From contig CAYLWW010000062.1 of NCBI GenBank assembly GCA_964387585.1, positions 1 through 8,706 on the forward strand: a stretch of DNA of 8,706 bases. Direction: 5' to 3'. The translations under genes and the position numbers were made by a program. A model generated the notes under the pieces. That model had not been told where the DNA came from. It did not search any database and saw only the letters and a list, made by a program, of their open reading frames with translations. This stretch comes from CAYLWW01 sp964387585. GTDB lineage: Bacteria > Pseudomonadota > Alphaproteobacteria > Rickettsiales > Midichloriaceae. This document shows, piece after piece, positions 7,431 through 8,706 of this stretch; positions within the stretch are counted from its first letter, which is position 1; each line of letters opens with the position of its first letter.

Positions 7431-7622
7431 TTATTTTAGCCATAAATAGATTCCTGCAAAACAGACGAAACCAAGATAAGCGACTTCAAGTTCGTGGTAT
7501 ACCTTTAAGATTGAGCTTGTTAAAAATGCACTCAATTAACTTATGCTCTTTATACAATTCTCTATCATACTCTCTTAGTGGTTTTCTTCTGGCTCTTGAT
7601 TGTGTATCGTTATAACGCATTG
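7431..7622 (-). pseudogene. IS5-family transposase, frameshifted C-terminal remnant
   Basis: Two minus-strand frames together give the end of an IS5-type DDE transposase. From 7620, one frame reads MRYNDTQSRARRKPLREYDR, then ELYKEHKLIECIFNKL, the conserved region around the catalytic Glu (the E of LIE). That frame then runs to a TGA at 7486. The missing end continues in another frame, from about 7493 to a TAA at 7431-7433, as ELEVAYLGFVCFAGIYLWLK, the typical hydrophobic C-terminus. Compared with the usual spacing after NKLK, roughly 14 bases seem deleted at the junction, removing the expected RxRRIxTRY segment and shifting frame. Everything upstream of this piece, including both earlier catalytic Asp residues, is absent; a TAG lies just before the ATG in frame. 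The fragment is dead and is a relic of an older insertion. Confidence 0.85.
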
Positions 7623-7631
7623 CCTACAAAG

Positions 7632-8285
7632 TTATTGCTCGACAATATAACATGATGGATTGGAAAAATGGATTGGATAGAGTTCAAACTCTAGAAACAT
7701 TCCACATAGCTTAAACGCTTCGCATACGCTTTGTTCATTTATCTCTCGCTCTTCCAAGCTAGTTTTAAAGCATTCAGCAGCTGTAGAAGTTATATGTTCT
7801 GGGTATAGCTCTACTGGAATATATTTTTTTAATTGTTCGCTTAGAGCTAATATTTCGCCAAAACCATTATCCGCTAAGTTTAAGTTTTTACCGTCAGTCT
7901 TAAAAGCTGAATACGCTATTTGTTCAGGTGTTTTACCTGCAATATTGATAAAATAATCATAATCAGGGTTTGATATTAGGTACTTTAGACCTTTATCGTA
8001 GATTTTAGTTGCTGTATACTTTGGATGGGTAAAAACAGGTTTAAGGTGATAATATAAAAACTGACGTGCACCTATGACAATGTTCCCCAATAAAGGTGTT
8101 TGTTCTTGATGCTCTTCCTTTATGCTATGACGTGTTTCAAAAGCATCTCGTGCTATTATATCACCTATACATTTATTTTCCTCATGGATTGATTTAAAAA
8201 TTTGCTTAAACTTATTTTGGTAAGCTAAGTTGATATGATCATTGTAATTGTGCCGTATCTCTTTATATGATTGACTATTGGACAT
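7632..8285 (-). CDS. Hypothetical protein between two insertion-sequence fragments
   Basis: I do not recognise this 217-residue protein. I chose the ATG at 8285 (MSNSQSYKEI); the frame could extend 13 codons to a TTG at 8324, but that extension is less likely, and neither start has a clear Shine-Dalgarno site. There is no signal peptide or membrane helix. The N-terminal 65 residues are polar and charged; the rest is mixed helical with four cysteines (C39, C172, C188, C194) and a C211 near the end. A short piece, INIAGKTPEQIA (113-124), resembles the G-x-TP-x-x-IA of an ankyrin repeat, but only one such unit is visible, so that is not enough to call it. The stop lies about 10 bases before an IS5-like remnant, so the native C-terminus may have been lost and the protein may be truncated. 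No co-directional partner is within reach. Confidence 0.6.
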   Translation of the reverse strand: MSNSQSYKEIRHNYNDHINLAYQNKFKQIFKSIHEENKCIGDIIARDAFETRHSIKEEHQEQTPLLGNIVIGARQFLYYHLKPVFTHPKYTATKIYDKGLKYLISNPDYDYFINIAGKTPEQIAYSAFKTDGKNLNLADNGFGEILALSEQLKKYIPVELYPEHITSTAAECFKTSLEEREINEQSVCEAFKLCGMFLEFELYPIHFSNPSCYIVEQ

Positions 8286-8556
8286 TTTTATTTTTTGTAT
8301 TTCGTGTTTTAGTAAAATTAACAATAATATCTATACCAACAAATCGATGAAAATGAAATAAAATTATTGTTTTATAAATATTTCTTAATAAAATCTTTAA
8401 TATCTCGATATATAATGTTTTTATTCTTGTTAAATGACTAATTTTTTACATTATCTCCTGAAGAAAAAATGCTAATTTATTAAAGTTATATTAAATTTTT
8501 GAATAAATTAACTAAATTATCAAGGTTGCAGCTGACTTCAAACTTTGCAGTTAAAT

Positions 8557-8577
8557 ACCTGAATTCGGGATAAGCTT
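8557..8577 (-). mobile_element. Probable end of an IS982-like element
   Basis: Beyond the transposase stop codon lies ACCTGAATTCGGGATAAGC (plus strand, from 8557), containing the near-palindrome CCTGAATTCGGG. Its position a few bases past the transposase gene, and its AC-CC/GGG-like edge, suit a terminal inverted repeat. The other end of the element is outside the window, so the repeat and any target duplication cannot be confirmed. Confidence 0.35.
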
Positions 8578-8706
8578 TTAAGCTGGATGATGTAAGTTGT
8601 GGTATTTAGTATAATAATTAATTTTAGGTTTAGATTTTTTGAGAGAATAAGCGACTAGAGTCGAAATTATATGGAGTAAAGCGTTAATTGGCGAACGATG
8701 TCTCGA
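8578..8706 (-). CDS. IS982-like transposase, C-terminal part cut by the window edge
   Basis: The minus strand is open from the right edge to a TAA at 8578-8580, giving 42 residues. It begins SRHRSPINALLHIISTLVAY, followed by SLKKSKPKIN. This matches the usual C-terminal pattern of IS982-family transposases, in which a (S/T)RHRS block carries into a hydrophobic LIAY helix and then a KKPS-like tail. The conserved end is intact, but the catalytic residues lie outside the window, so whether the copy is complete cannot be judged. About 12 residues after the KPK block look like a lineage-specific tail. An IS4-group transposase is the main alternative, since those also end in similar RNRS/RHRS blocks. 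Confidence 0.7.
   Translation of the reverse strand, partial: SRHRSPINALLHIISTLVAYSLKKSKPKINYYTKYHNLHHPA

Noticed and set aside
7418..7615. 65-codon open frame on the plus strand
   Set aside because: It is antisense to the IS5-like transposase remnant, whose minus-strand translation clearly matches a transposase C-terminus.
8520..8600. tRNA gene near the right end
   Set aside because: The GC-richer stretch has small palindromes such as AGCTT/AAGCT, but no acceptor stem, T-loop GTTCRA motif or cloverleaf can be built. It is better explained as the end of an IS982-like element.

Overview
This AT-rich window (roughly 30% GC by eye) has weak or absent Shine-Dalgarno sites, a flavin-dependent thymidylate synthase, a VirB8-type secretion protein and decayed insertion-sequence pieces. 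Together these suggest an obligate intracellular alphaproteobacterium of the Rickettsiales type. The assignment rests on gene content and style, not on a database match.

Left part, plus strand: after about 300 bases of AT-rich non-coding DNA comes an unrecognised 440-residue protein (307-1629), whose tail carries three tandem copies of an 8-residue repeat. It is followed 28 bases later by a VirB8-family inner-membrane protein of a type IV secretion system (1658-2395). No other virB gene is visible, so this looks like an orphan or duplicated virB8 paired with an unknown partner. Upstream of the pair are two adjacent dyads, one covering a TATAAT box, which could be an operator.

Centre, minus strand: a tightly spaced metabolic cluster is read in the order thyX (dTMP synthesis), trmB (tRNA m7G46 methylation), an S9-family serine peptidase and queE (7-deazaguanine/queuosine pathway). 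Gaps are 25, 92 and 43 bases, which suits one transcription unit. It converges with the virB8 unit on a 123-base gap holding an unusually GC-rich (about 47%) unexplained segment.

Right part, minus strand: this is accessory DNA. A frameshifted C-terminal remnant of an IS5-like transposase (7431-7622) lies just downstream of an unrecognised 217-residue protein (7632-8285). The window ends inside the C-terminus of an IS982-like transposase (8578-8706) with a probable element end near 8557.

The central cluster is ordinary housekeeping. The parts most worth attention are the orphan VirB8 with its repeat-bearing neighbour, the dyads before them, the GC-rich intergenic island and the IS-bounded hypothetical gene.
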